From: an uncultured Saprospiraceae bacterium
GTDB taxonomy: Bacteria; Bacteroidota; Bacteroidia; Chitinophagales; Saprospiraceae
Assembly: GCA_937127195.1 (NCBI GenBank)
Contig: CAKZLT010000243.1
Span: 1-6,315 of the forward strand
Length of the DNA stretch: 6,315 bases
Reading direction: 5' to 3'
A program made the translations under genes and the position numbers. Shown here one piece after another: positions 1 to 5,559 of this stretch. The notes below the pieces were generated by a model. The model was not told the DNA's origin. It did no database searches and saw only the letters and a list, made by a program, of their open reading frames with translations. Positions within the stretch are counted from its first letter, which is position 1, and each line of letters starts with the position of its first letter.

Positions 1-2
1 GC

Positions 3-908
3 CTTCGTGCTGCTGATATGCAGTTGGAGGATGTCATTGAATTTGGTTGGGGAATTTTCGGAACGATCAATCGTTGGGTCATTCGTCCTGTGTTTAATGC
101 TTTGTCTGGTGTAATTGGAAGTGCTGGTATCGTTATTTTCTTATTGACTTTAGCGATCAAATTGGTACTTTATCCATTGACTTATAAGATGTTATATTCG
201 CAAGAAAAAATGGCAGCGCTGAAACCGCAATTGGAAAAAATCAAAGAAAAAACAGGTGATGACCAACAAGCATACTCGGTTGAGCAAATGAATCTCTATC
301 GGGAAACGGGCGTGAGTCCGCTCGGAGGTTGCTTCCCTATGTTACTTCAAATGCCGATTTGGTTCGCCTTATATCGTTTCTTCCCAGCTTCGATTGACTT
401 CCGTCAAGAAGGTTTCCTTTGGGCAGATGATTTGTCTTCTTATGATTCAATTTGGACGTTTGGCGATGTACCTATTTTGAGTATGGTTCAATTTGATCAC
501 GTTAGTTTGTTTACTATTTTGTGGGCTGTAACGACGTTGATTTATACTTATTACAATACAAAACACATGACAATGCCTAATCCTGCCATGAAATATGTAC
601 AATATTTCATGCCGATTATGTTCATTTTCTTTTTCAATAGTTTTGCATCTGGTTTGACTTGTTACTTGTTATTTAGTAACTTGTTCAATATTACTCAGAC
701 GATTGTAACTAAGAACTTTTTGATTGATAATGAGAAGTTAAAATTACAACTCGAAGAGAATAAGAAAAAGCCGAAGAAGCAATCTAAATTCCAAGAAAAA
801 TTACAAGAAGCAATGAAACAACAACAGGAATTACAGAAAAAACAAGCGGCTGAAAAAGGTAAAAAAACTCTTGAAGACCGTAAAAAAAGACGTAATAATA
901 AGAAATAA
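3..908 (+). CDS. yidC: Membrane protein insertase YidC (C-terminal part, 5' end outside window)
   Basis: YidC inserts and folds inner-membrane proteins, alone or with SecYEG. The frame is open to the left edge (LRAAD precedes the first Met at base 18), so this is the 3' part of a longer gene; Gram-negative YidC normally also carries a large periplasmic domain upstream. Counting from the Met at base 18, the conserved five-helix core begins near residue 35. The motif AIKLVLYPLTY (46-56) places Lys48 where E. coli has the hydrophilic-groove Arg, a conservative swap I recall from Bacteroidota homologues. The cytoplasmic hairpin (about 60-95) is rich in charged residues, and PLGGCFPMLLQMPIW (101-115) is the family signature. 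Further membrane segments lie near 161-178, 192-210 and 212-230. Residues 238-296 form a very basic Lys/Gln tail of the kind that contacts ribosomes. The gene ends with TAA and is followed by stem-loops. Family assignment is certain. Confidence 0.97.
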   Translation, partial: LRAADMQLEDVIEFGWGIFGTINRWVIRPVFNALSGVIGSAGIVIFLLTLAIKLVLYPLTYKMLYSQEKMAALKPQLEKIKEKTGDDQQAYSVEQMNLYRETGVSPLGGCFPMLLQMPIWFALYRFFPASIDFRQEGFLWADDLSSYDSIWTFGDVPILSMVQFDHVSLFTILWAVTTLIYTYYNTKHMTMPNPAMKYVQYFMPIMFIFFFNSFASGLTCYLLFSNLFNITQTIVTKNFLIDNEKLKLQLEENKKKPKKQSKFQEKLQEAMKQQQELQKKQAAEKGKKTLEDRKKRRNNKK

Positions 909-916
909 GAACTGAG

Positions 917-980
917 ATATTAAGACCGTTCCTACAGAACTTAGAGAAAAGAGGTGCTTTTGATAGCGGTCTTTTGATAT
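917..980 (+). other. Long stem-loop in the yidC 3' region
   Basis: AAGACCG at 922-928 pairs with CGGTCTT at 967-973, extended by a G-U and a T-A pair inward and by ATAT/ATAT (917-920 with 977-980) outward, around a loop of about 34 bases. A second weak AT-only hairpin (about 980-1002) lies between this one and the strong terminator at 1006. The run after the stem (TTTTGATATT) is a poor U-tract, so this is more likely a 3'-UTR structure or a small RNA fold than the main terminator. Pairing is read directly from the sequence; function is unknown. Confidence 0.4.
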
Positions 981-1005
981 TATAGTTTTAAAAAAAATTA
1001 TAAAG

Positions 1006-1040
1006 GCGTTAAATACCAATTGGTGTTTAACGCTTTTTTA
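1006..1040 (+). terminator. Intrinsic terminator of yidC
   Basis: GCGTTAAATACC (1006-1017) pairs with GGTGTTTAACGC (1022-1033), giving 12 pairs including one G-U, closed by an AATT loop. TTTTTTATTT follows immediately on the plus strand. This is a textbook Rho-independent terminator about 100 bases after the yidC stop codon. Confidence 0.85.
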
Positions 1041-1277
1041 TTTCTAGAAAACCATAAGGGAATAGGCAAAAAATAACCTACTCCCTAACTTACTCATTTT
1101 CAATTCATCATTTATTTAATTTTTTTCAATTATTGAACTATTTCGGTAAAGTAAAGTGTTGATAGAATTGAATTTAGCGCGCTAAGTATTTTTGAAAGGA
1201 TGTTTACACACGTTTTTACATGGCTTCTGAGGTTATTTTTTAATAATACCTGGAATAGCTATTTATAATTTTTTTTT
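1041..1277. other. AT-rich intergenic stretch between yidC terminator and ykuK palindrome
   Basis: No convincing gene is seen on either strand. The only short frame worth noting is ATG at 1200 to a stop at 1268 (22 codons, hydrophobic), which lacks a sensible leader. The stretch contains the TTAGCGCGCTAA palindrome and TATTTTTG box described separately; the rest is simple AT-rich sequence. Confidence 0.5.
1174..1194 (+). promoter_or_regulatory. Candidate promoter -7 box abutting a 12-bp palindrome
   Basis: TTAGCGCGCTAA (1174-1185) is a perfect palindrome in an otherwise AT-rich stretch. One base later comes TATTTTTG (1187-1194), matching the Bacteroidota primary-sigma -7 consensus TAnnTTTG. 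There is no good TTTG -33 element at the usual spacing; ATTG at 1167-1170 is the nearest. An operator-like palindrome touching the -7 box would suit a repressor site. The next gene, ykuK, starts about 250 bases downstream, which would mean a long leader containing the large palindrome. Inference only. Confidence 0.3.
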
Positions 1278-1382
1278 GAAAATTTCTCTGGTTACTGGCT
1301 ACTAGTTACTGCTCCGCTATTGGATACATAACTAGCGGAGCAGTAACAAGAAACCAGTTAACCAGTAACCAGAAAATTTTTC
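1278..1382. repeat. 105-base imperfect palindrome with GTTACTGG/CCAGTAAC words
   Basis: The core arms GTTACTGCTCCGCTA (1305-1319) and TAGCGGAGCAGTAAC (1333-1347) are perfectly complementary over 15 bases around a 13-base loop. Outside them CTGGTTACTGG (1288-1298) pairs perfectly with CCAGTAACCAG (1362-1372), and a third layer pairs GAAAATTT (1278-1285) with AAATTTTTC (1374-1382) allowing one bulge. The layers are separated by unequal internal loops (6 against 14 bases). The arms are themselves built from repeats of a TTACTGG/CCAGTAA word. There is no open frame and no proper U-tract on either side. It resembles a REP- or MITE-like dispersed palindrome, or a structured leader of the downstream ykuK gene; the window cannot separate these. 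Confidence 0.75.
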
Positions 1383-1442
1383 AAAGAGCCTAAAATTTCT
1401 AGTGAGTAAACCTATTTTTTAATTTTTCTAAAATACGGAAAG

Positions 1443-1913
1443 ATGAACTGGAGAAGACTAAATGGTCAACCTATTGAATTACCTATCAAAGAAGCAGTCG
1501 AAAAGACTATTCTTCGTGAAACTGCCAACGGTTACGAACTAAAAGTTTGTATCGGAACGGATTCGCAAGTATATGGTGGAACGATAGAGTTTGCTACTGT
1601 GATTGTGTTCTTACGGGTCAAGCGAGGCGGATTTATGTTTATTCATAAAGAGAAATCTAATCAAAAAATGTCTATCAGAGAACGGATGATTACCGAAGTT
1701 GGTAAATCAGTTCAGGTAGCATATAGTCTTTGCGACCTTTTGGATAAGTACAATGTAGCATTAGAAGTACACGCAGATATTAATACAGACCCACATTTTC
1801 AATCAAATGTCGCTTTGAAAGAAGCAATGGGTTACATCTTAGGAATGGGATTTGAATTCAAAGCAAAACCAGATGCTTTTGCAAGTTCATCTTGCGCAGA
1901 TAAAGTTTGCTAA
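1443..1913 (+). CDS. ykuK: YkuK/DUF458 family RNase H-like protein
   Basis: This small cytoplasmic protein (156 aa, about the usual family length) belongs to the YkuK/DUF458 group of predicted RNase H-fold nucleases; the true substrate is not established. Three blocks carry the likely metal-binding acids: IGTDSQVY (37-44, Asp40), HADIN (110-114, Asp112) and the C-terminal SSCADKV (149-155, Asp153). Glu80 and Glu85, in the helix between them, are candidates for the fourth acid. The block AMGYILGMGFEFKAKPDAFASS (128-149) is the most typical family stretch. The start ATG at 1443 is preceded by GGAAAG almost touching it, a weak ribosome binding site. The gene stands alone: the large palindrome lies upstream and a perfect terminator downstream, so it is probably monocistronic. 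The family is confident; nuclease activity is inferred from the fold. Confidence 0.85.
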   Translation: MNWRRLNGQPIELPIKEAVEKTILRETANGYELKVCIGTDSQVYGGTIEFATVIVFLRVKRGGFMFIHKEKSNQKMSIRERMITEVGKSVQVAYSLCDLLDKYNVALEVHADINTDPHFQSNVALKEAMGYILGMGFEFKAKPDAFASSSCADKVC

Positions 1914-1930
1914 AATTAAATCCGTTAAAT

Positions 1931-1971
1931 AAAAATGCGAATAAACCATTAATGTTTATTCGCATTTTTTT
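1931..1971 (+). terminator. Intrinsic terminator of ykuK
   Basis: Sixteen perfect pairs join AAAAATGCGAATAAAC (1931-1946) and GTTTATTCGCATTTTT (1954-1969) around a 7-base loop, with a run of T following. It lies 18 bases after the ykuK stop. The A-run before the stem means it could also work on the minus strand, stopping read-through from the convergent lipoprotein gene. Confidence 0.9.
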
Positions 1972-2099
1972 GTCTCCTCAACTAGGATTTACCATATAAT
2001 CGTATATGTTAGTTTAAGCCAAATCTTGATAAAAAAAACCAAAAGTGAACTTAATCAATAACATAAGGCAACGTTTACAAAAACCTATATCAGTGTAAT

Positions 2100-2137
2100 G
2101 AAAGAAGGCTTTAATCATGCGATTAAAGCCCTCTTTC
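2100..2137 (-). terminator. Terminator-like hairpin after the lipoprotein gene
   Basis: Bases 2100-2116 pair with 2121-2137 (17 positions, one mismatch) around an ATGC loop; the core is GGCTTTAATC / GATTAAAGCC. It begins 26 bases after the stop codon of the minus-strand lipoprotein gene. On the minus strand the downstream arm reads AAGCCTTCTTTCATT, a T-rich but interrupted tract, so termination is likely but not ideal. Together with the ykuK terminator it closes the convergent gene pair. Confidence 0.65.
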
Positions 2138-2163
2138 ATAAAATATAAAAAACGATACATTAG

Positions 2164-4359
2164 TTATCTTCCTCTAGCAGGACTACGAATAAGTGAGGCA
2201 CTAGACCATTCATTATAAGTCATCACTTTCTCTAGGTTGTAAGTTCTAGCAATTTCCGTGGGATGATTAACCATTTGAACTTTATACTGCACTAGACCAA
2301 CACCTTCGGCGTATTTATTAATGTATTCTAATTTGTACCTTTCTTCCGAAACAGCTTTATGGTCAGTAAAAGTAGTGACTTCTGCATCTTTCAAAGTGAA
2401 AGTATTTAAGTTCTTTCCTTGGTAGCTATACGGTTCATTTTGTTTCAAAACTTCAATGTTCTTTTTAATCACTACATCAAAGTTAGGGAACAAACTACTA
2501 TTATAAGTATATTGAATATAAGATTTGTCTCCTGTTTCCATTCCCCAATTGATATAATCATCAGCATCAATTCCACAAATAACTCTTGCTTTTTCGCCTA
2601 AACCATCTGTTTCGTAGCTCGTTAATGTTTTTACAGCAACGCCATTTGGTGTGATGTGTTCTTTTTTGATACTTTTCAACTCAAAACCAGCAGTATATTC
2701 TTCTATAATCAAGAAAGTTTCACTTCCTAACTCCATGGCTCTCATAAGTTTGTAAGTTGTATCAGGATGATTACCTCCTGCAACGTACTGATAAGCTTTT
2801 CCACTTTTAAGTTCATTGATTGGAAAATAGAAAGGGCGTAACTTCTGTTCTGCAACGGATAAAGTTGATTTATCATCCAGAATAGGTTTCTCGTTTAACA
2901 GTTTGTTAGCTGCTGCAATTTCTGCTTCCTTAACTTTCTTCTCTTTTTCGGCTTTTTGTTGAGCGATATGCTCTAAGCGATTTTTGGCAGCAGTAGCTCT
3001 ATTAGAAACAATTCTACCTTGATCGCTATTTTCGCCTTTATTTACTTGTCCTTGATTAGCTAGAGTTTCTGTTCTTTTGCTTTCATTATCTTTTTTTAGA
3101 GCTAATAACTTAGCCGCTGCTTTCGCTTTTCTATCTTTTTCGATTTGAGCTAAACGCTCTTTTTCTGCTTTAGCTTTTGCTTCGATTTCTTTCTGCTTTC
3201 TATCTTTTTCAACTTGCGCTAAACGTGCTTTTTCGGCTTTAGCTGCCTTTTTAGCTTCAAGTTTTTTTCTTTTTTTATCCGCTTTTGCTTGAGCTAAAAG
3301 GGCTTTTTCAGCTTTAGCTTCGATTTCTTGTTTTTCCTTTCTATCTTTTTCAATTTCCGCTAAACGCGCTTTTTCAGCTTTAGCTGCCTTTTTAGCCTCA
3401 AGTTTTTTTCTTTTTTTATCCGCTTTTGCCTGAGCTAAACGCGCTTCTTTAGCTTTAACTGCTATTTCTTGCTTTTCCTTTTTAGCTTTTTCTACTTCCG
3501 CTAGACGGATTTTTTCTTCATTAGCCTTTTTAGCATCAATTTCTTTCTGCTTTCTTTCTTTTTCAACTTCCGCTAAACGTATTTTTTCTGCTTTAGCTTC
3601 TTTAATTTCAATTTCTTTCTGTTTTCTTTCTGCTTCGATTTGAGCTAGACGCGTTTTTTCTTTCTTAGCTAATTTAGCTGCTGCTCGGCTCTTTTTGCGT
3701 TTTAGTTTTTTGGCTAATTTTTGTTGCTTTTTATCTTCTAATTTTTCTGCTTCTATTTTTTTAAGTCTTTGATTTTCTGCCTCAGACGCTTTATTTTTAT
3801 TTTTTGAGTAATCAACAATAACTAGATCATTTGGATTATTGTCAATTTTATTGTCTAAGATGATCTTATTATCAGATAATGTTGGATTAGATTTTTCTGT
3901 GGCATCAGATTTTGCTTTTTGAGCAATTCTTTTGGCTGCTAGCACCTTTTTAGCCAATCTTTTACGTTTTTCTATTTGTTTTTGCTCGTATTCTTGGATT
4001 TGGATTTCATTTTTCTTTTGCTGCTGTTGAACCACAGCTTTATTTACTTGCTGTTGAGCATTTTGCTCCATCATCAAAGTTTCCTTCCTTTTGATAATCA
4101 CTTCAAAGTCTGAATCTGCTATATCAATAACCGATTCTGTTGTCATTAAACTATCTGGATTACTGGATAATCCTCGAAGTGTTTCTAACTTTTTATAAGA
4201 GTTTTCATCGTCCATTGGTCCAGCAGGAATAAGGGCGGTTTTATATATTTTTCTAGCTTCGGGTACTCGATCCATATCACTAGAAGTTAATTGTAATAAT
4301 TGACAACTAGATACAGATAGAATGATGATAAAAAGAAAAAGAGCTTTATTATATTTCAT
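2164..4359 (-). CDS. Large lipoprotein with Ala/Lys/Glu helical stalk and beta-rich C-terminal domain, function unknown
   Basis: No known family is recognised. I chose the ATG at 4359 (731 aa) because it puts a textbook lipoprotein signal at the N-terminus (MKYNKALFLFIIILSVSSC, lipid Cys19); a longer frame would need a TTG start at 4380. No acidic surface-export signal follows the Cys, so a periplasm-facing outer-membrane anchor is likely. Residues 20-85 are a linker, and 85-145 are Gln/Lys-rich helix. Residues 150-190 are Asn/Asp-rich and probably flexible. Residues 195-420 form an almost unbroken Ala/Lys/Glu/Arg helix with eight repeats around EK-x-RLA-(E/Q)-(I/V/A). After a polar hinge (about 424-460) and more helix to 485, residues 505-731 form a beta-rich domain with alternating hydrophobics and a YAEGVGLVQYK motif near 683-693, a pattern reminiscent of DUF3108-like secreted proteins. 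The architecture (anchor, long stalk, globular tip) recalls TolA, but no homology is claimed. Confidence 0.85.
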   Translation of the reverse strand: MKYNKALFLFIIILSVSSCQLLQLTSSDMDRVPEARKIYKTALIPAGPMDDENSYKKLETLRGLSSNPDSLMTTESVIDIADSDFEVIIKRKETLMMEQNAQQQVNKAVVQQQQKKNEIQIQEYEQKQIEKRKRLAKKVLAAKRIAQKAKSDATEKSNPTLSDNKIILDNKIDNNPNDLVIVDYSKNKNKASEAENQRLKKIEAEKLEDKKQQKLAKKLKRKKSRAAAKLAKKEKTRLAQIEAERKQKEIEIKEAKAEKIRLAEVEKERKQKEIDAKKANEEKIRLAEVEKAKKEKQEIAVKAKEARLAQAKADKKRKKLEAKKAAKAEKARLAEIEKDRKEKQEIEAKAEKALLAQAKADKKRKKLEAKKAAKAEKARLAQVEKDRKQKEIEAKAKAEKERLAQIEKDRKAKAAAKLLALKKDNESKRTETLANQGQVNKGENSDQGRIVSNRATAAKNRLEHIAQQKAEKEKKVKEAEIAAANKLLNEKPILDDKSTLSVAEQKLRPFYFPINELKSGKAYQYVAGGNHPDTTYKLMRAMELGSETFLIIEEYTAGFELKSIKKEHITPNGVAVKTLTSYETDGLGEKARVICGIDADDYINWGMETGDKSYIQYTYNSSLFPNFDVVIKKNIEVLKQNEPYSYQGKNLNTFTLKDAEVTTFTDHKAVSEERYKLEYINKYAEGVGLVQYKVQMVNHPTEIARTYNLEKVMTYNEWSSASLIRSPARGR
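3100..3660 (-). repeat. Eight tandem ~23-residue coding repeats, including a 141-bp near-identical duplication
   Basis: Within the lipoprotein gene, eight units of 22-25 codons each begin with E-(K)-x-(R/L)-L-A-(E/Q) and continue with a K/E/R-rich helix. Two consecutive double units are almost identical: bases 3220-3298 and 3361-3439 (offset 141) differ at only four sites, all transitions and all synonymous. They encode the same 26 residues, from LAQAKADKKRKK to AEKARL. The offset is a multiple of three, so gain or loss of a unit keeps the frame. The flanking units have diverged more. This fits repeat expansion followed by selection on the helix sequence. Confidence 0.9.
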
Positions 4360-4393
4360 GGATAGACCAGTTCGTTTCAAAATTATGTTTAAA

Positions 4394-4447
4394 TATTGAA
4401 ATGTGTTATTTCAATAATCAACAACTAACTATATGATTAGTAGTTGA
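4394..4447. promoter_or_regulatory. Two adjacent hairpins upstream of the lipoprotein gene
   Basis: TATTGAAAT (4394-4402) and ATTTCAATA (4408-4416) form a perfect 9-bp inverted repeat with a 5-base spacer. One base later, TCAACAACTAA (4418-4428) and TTAGTAGTTGA (4437-4447) form an 11-position inverted repeat with one central mismatch and an 8-base spacer. They lie 35-90 bases upstream of the minus-strand lipoprotein ATG, where operator sites or a leader would sit. A minus-strand TAATTTTG at 4385-4378 matches the TAnnTTTG -7 box, which would place these repeats over or just upstream of the promoter; no clear -33 element is seen. Function is inferred only. Confidence 0.4.
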
Positions 4448-4592
4448 CAATAAATTTAATTAAAGTAAAAATAACATATTTCAAGGAGTAGTCAAAGGAG
4501 GAAAGAGGTAAACGGAGCTTATATGAAGGCTATTAACACTTTGTTAAGAATTGAAGGTTGTTTTGCCTTGTTATTTCCCTAAAAAAGAATGG
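4448..4592. other. Divergent spacer with purine-rich tract and doubtful 19-codon frame
   Basis: A purine-rich tract (AAAGGAGGAAAGAGG, about 4495-4509) and a second GGAG (4514-4517) precede an ATG at 4523 on the plus strand, spaced correctly for ribosome binding. The frame reads MKAINTLLRIEGCFALLFP and stops at 4582. Shine-Dalgarno-like tracts are otherwise absent in this window, which makes this one stand out, but 19 codons with no visible promoter are weak support for a gene. It is recorded as a possible small peptide or leader rather than a called CDS. Nothing else is visible here. Confidence 0.25.
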
Positions 4593-4593
4593 C

Positions 4594-4629
4594 TTTTAGC
4601 TTAAAAAACTTTTTATTTTTTAGCTAAAA
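4594..4629. other. AT-rich hairpin with TTTTAGCT/AGCTAAAA arms
   Basis: TTTTAGCT (4594-4601) pairs with AGCTAAAA (4622-4629), continued after one mismatch by AAAAA/TTTTT (4603-4607 with 4616-4620). It follows the doubtful plus-strand 19-codon frame by about 11 bases, so it might act as its terminator. It also lies directly past the minus-strand terminator at 4632-4679 and could reinforce it. Confidence 0.4.
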
Positions 4630-4631
4630 AT

Positions 4632-4679
4632 AAAGAAATGACTAAAGCCCCTTGAATAGAGCTATTAGTCATTTTCTTT
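4632..4679 (-). terminator. Terminator of the small secreted-protein gene
   Basis: AAATGACTAA (4636-4645) pairs with TTAGTCATTT (4665-4674). Outer pairs AAAG/CTTT (4632-4635 with 4676-4679, past a bulged T) and inner AGC/GCT (4646-4648 with 4661-4663) extend the stem. On the minus strand it starts 31 bases after the stop codon at 4711 and runs into TTTCTTTATTTTT. T-rich sequence also follows on the plus strand, so it may be bidirectional. Confidence 0.75.
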
Positions 4680-4710
4680 TTAGAAATTAAATGAGTTATA
4701 TTTTATATAT

Positions 4711-5286
4711 TTATTCACTTAAAACCATCCAACTCTGCTGATAATCAACAAGTTCCCACTTTAATTGAAGTTTTTTTCCTTCTTTTATATCAATGATACC
4801 ATGGCTTTTCACTTCTGAATTATCACTATCTGTACAACTTAGTTTTCCTTTGATTTCGTAATAATACCTGCCTTCTGGTAAAAAGAGTTTTAACTCTTTT
4901 TCTGCCATATCAAAAGTATCTTCACCTAATGTCAATTTTAGGTCATTTTGACAACCAAACCCCTGGTTGGCCAAATTAATGTTGACTTGAACAAAATCGC
5001 CCCCTTTTACATTAGAAGCTGCGAAGTCCAATTTTGACATAGGATTTCCATTACTATCGTATAAAGGTTCTATAAGAGATTGATTAATAGGTATTTCGTT
5101 GGCAGATTTGGCGGTAAATAGATCTTCTTTTTTTGAAGAAGTAGAAGCGTCTGTTTCTGCTACCTTTCCATAAAAGCTACTGTGTTGAGTAGATTTTAAT
5201 TGAAAAGGATTGAACGGAATTTGACCATCCATTTGATTGCAGCAAACTATTGTTAGTAGTGTAACGATTAATAACTTCGGGTTCAT
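4711..5286 (-). CDS. Small secreted protein of unknown function
   Basis: No family is recognised for this 191-residue protein. Residues 1-17 are a hydrophobic signal segment (MNPKLLIVTLLTIVCC). Cleavage before Gln22 (MDG-Q) is plausible; the double Cys at 15-16 could instead be a poor lipobox, so lipidation is uncertain. Residues 25-90 are Ser/Thr/Lys/Asn-rich and probably unstructured. Residues 93-185 alternate hydrophobic and polar residues, as in a beta-sandwich, with FLPEGRYYYEIKGKLSC (135-151) and GIIDIKEGKKLQLKWEL (163-179) as the most regular strands; Cys112 and Cys151 could form a disulfide. The start ATG has an A-rich leader and a good TAnnTTTG box 30 bases upstream. It lies between riboflavin synthase and the lipoprotein gene on the same strand, but terminators on both sides argue for separate transcription. 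A secreted location is likely; any role is unknown. Confidence 0.75.
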   Translation of the reverse strand: MNPKLLIVTLLTIVCCNQMDGQIPFNPFQLKSTQHSSFYGKVAETDASTSSKKEDLFTAKSANEIPINQSLIEPLYDSNGNPMSKLDFAASNVKGGDFVQVNINLANQGFGCQNDLKLTLGEDTFDMAEKELKLFLPEGRYYYEIKGKLSCTDSDNSEVKSHGIIDIKEGKKLQLKWELVDYQQSWMVLSE

Positions 5287-5315
5287 CTTATTACTTGTTT
5301 ATTTGTTTGTTGTAT

Positions 5316-5323
5316 CAAATATA
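5316..5323 (-). promoter_or_regulatory. TAnnTTTG -7 box of the small secreted-protein gene
   Basis: Read on the minus strand, 5323 to 5316 is TATATTTG, an exact match to the Bacteroidota -7 consensus TAnnTTTG. Transcription would begin around 5309-5311, giving an A-rich leader of roughly 25 bases with no Shine-Dalgarno, as is common in this phylum. The -33 position holds only a T-rich run without a distinct TTTG. Confidence 0.6.
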
Positions 5324-5341
5324 CAAATAAATTTAATATAT

Positions 5342-5411
5342 AAAAAAACCTAGTTGCATCCAGTAGGTCATAAAATTGTCAGAAAAAAGACCTGAATGCA
5401 ACTAGATTTTT
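5342..5411 (-). terminator. Terminator downstream of riboflavin synthase
   Basis: CTAGTTGCAT (5350-5359) pairs perfectly with ATGCAACTAG (5396-5405). Inside, after an internal loop, AGGTC (5365-5369) pairs with GACCT (5389-5393). Flanking A-run (5342-5348) and T-run (5407-5411) can extend the stem and give a U-tract on either strand; the minus-strand tract GTTTTTTTA is the better one. It is about 150 bases past the ribE stop and ends just before the promoter of the next minus-strand gene, insulating the two. Confidence 0.75.
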
Positions 5412-5438
5412 AGCTTTTTTGTGAATTAAGGTTGGTTT

Positions 5439-5479
5439 AAGGCAGAGTCTTTAATCTTGTATTTAGAAGACTCTGTCTT
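5439..5479 (-). other. Strong stem-loop between ribE and its terminator
   Basis: AAGGCAGAGTCTT (5439-5451) pairs with AAGACTCTGTCTT (5467-5479) over 13 bases, with one G-U, around a 15-base loop. It lies 80 bases downstream of the ribE stop. Neither flank has a U-tract, so it is not a standard intrinsic terminator; a 3'-end stabilising hairpin or RNA processing structure is possible. Confidence 0.55.
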
Positions 5480-5559
5480 CATCATAATAATATGTATGAT
5501 TTCAAAAATTAGAAGTTAAAAACAAATAGCTTCAATAATTTAAAGAGAAATATTTTTCA

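Noticed and set aside
831..1019. Minus-strand open frame of 62 codons overlapping the end of yidC
   Set aside because: It is antisense to the yidC tail and its terminator; its Phe/Leu/Ser-rich product is the expected shadow of Lys-rich codons and poly-A.
1200..1268. 22-codon hydrophobic frame starting at 1200
   Set aside because: The GGA directly touches the ATG, the only promoter-like box is 6 bases upstream, and the length gives no coding evidence.
1278..1382. CRISPR repeat or transposon end for the GTTACTGG palindrome
   Set aside because: There are no regularly spaced direct repeats with spacers, no transposase, and no obvious target-site duplication at the edges.
2419..2601. Plus-strand open frame of 60 codons inside the lipoprotein gene
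   Set aside because: It lies wholly antisense to the well-supported C-terminal domain of the lipoprotein and has no leader or recognisable product.
4360..4380. Seven-codon N-terminal extension of the lipoprotein from a TTG start
   Set aside because: The ATG at 4359 gives a normal lipoprotein signal length and the TTG overlaps a possible -7 box (TAATTTTG, 4385-4378).
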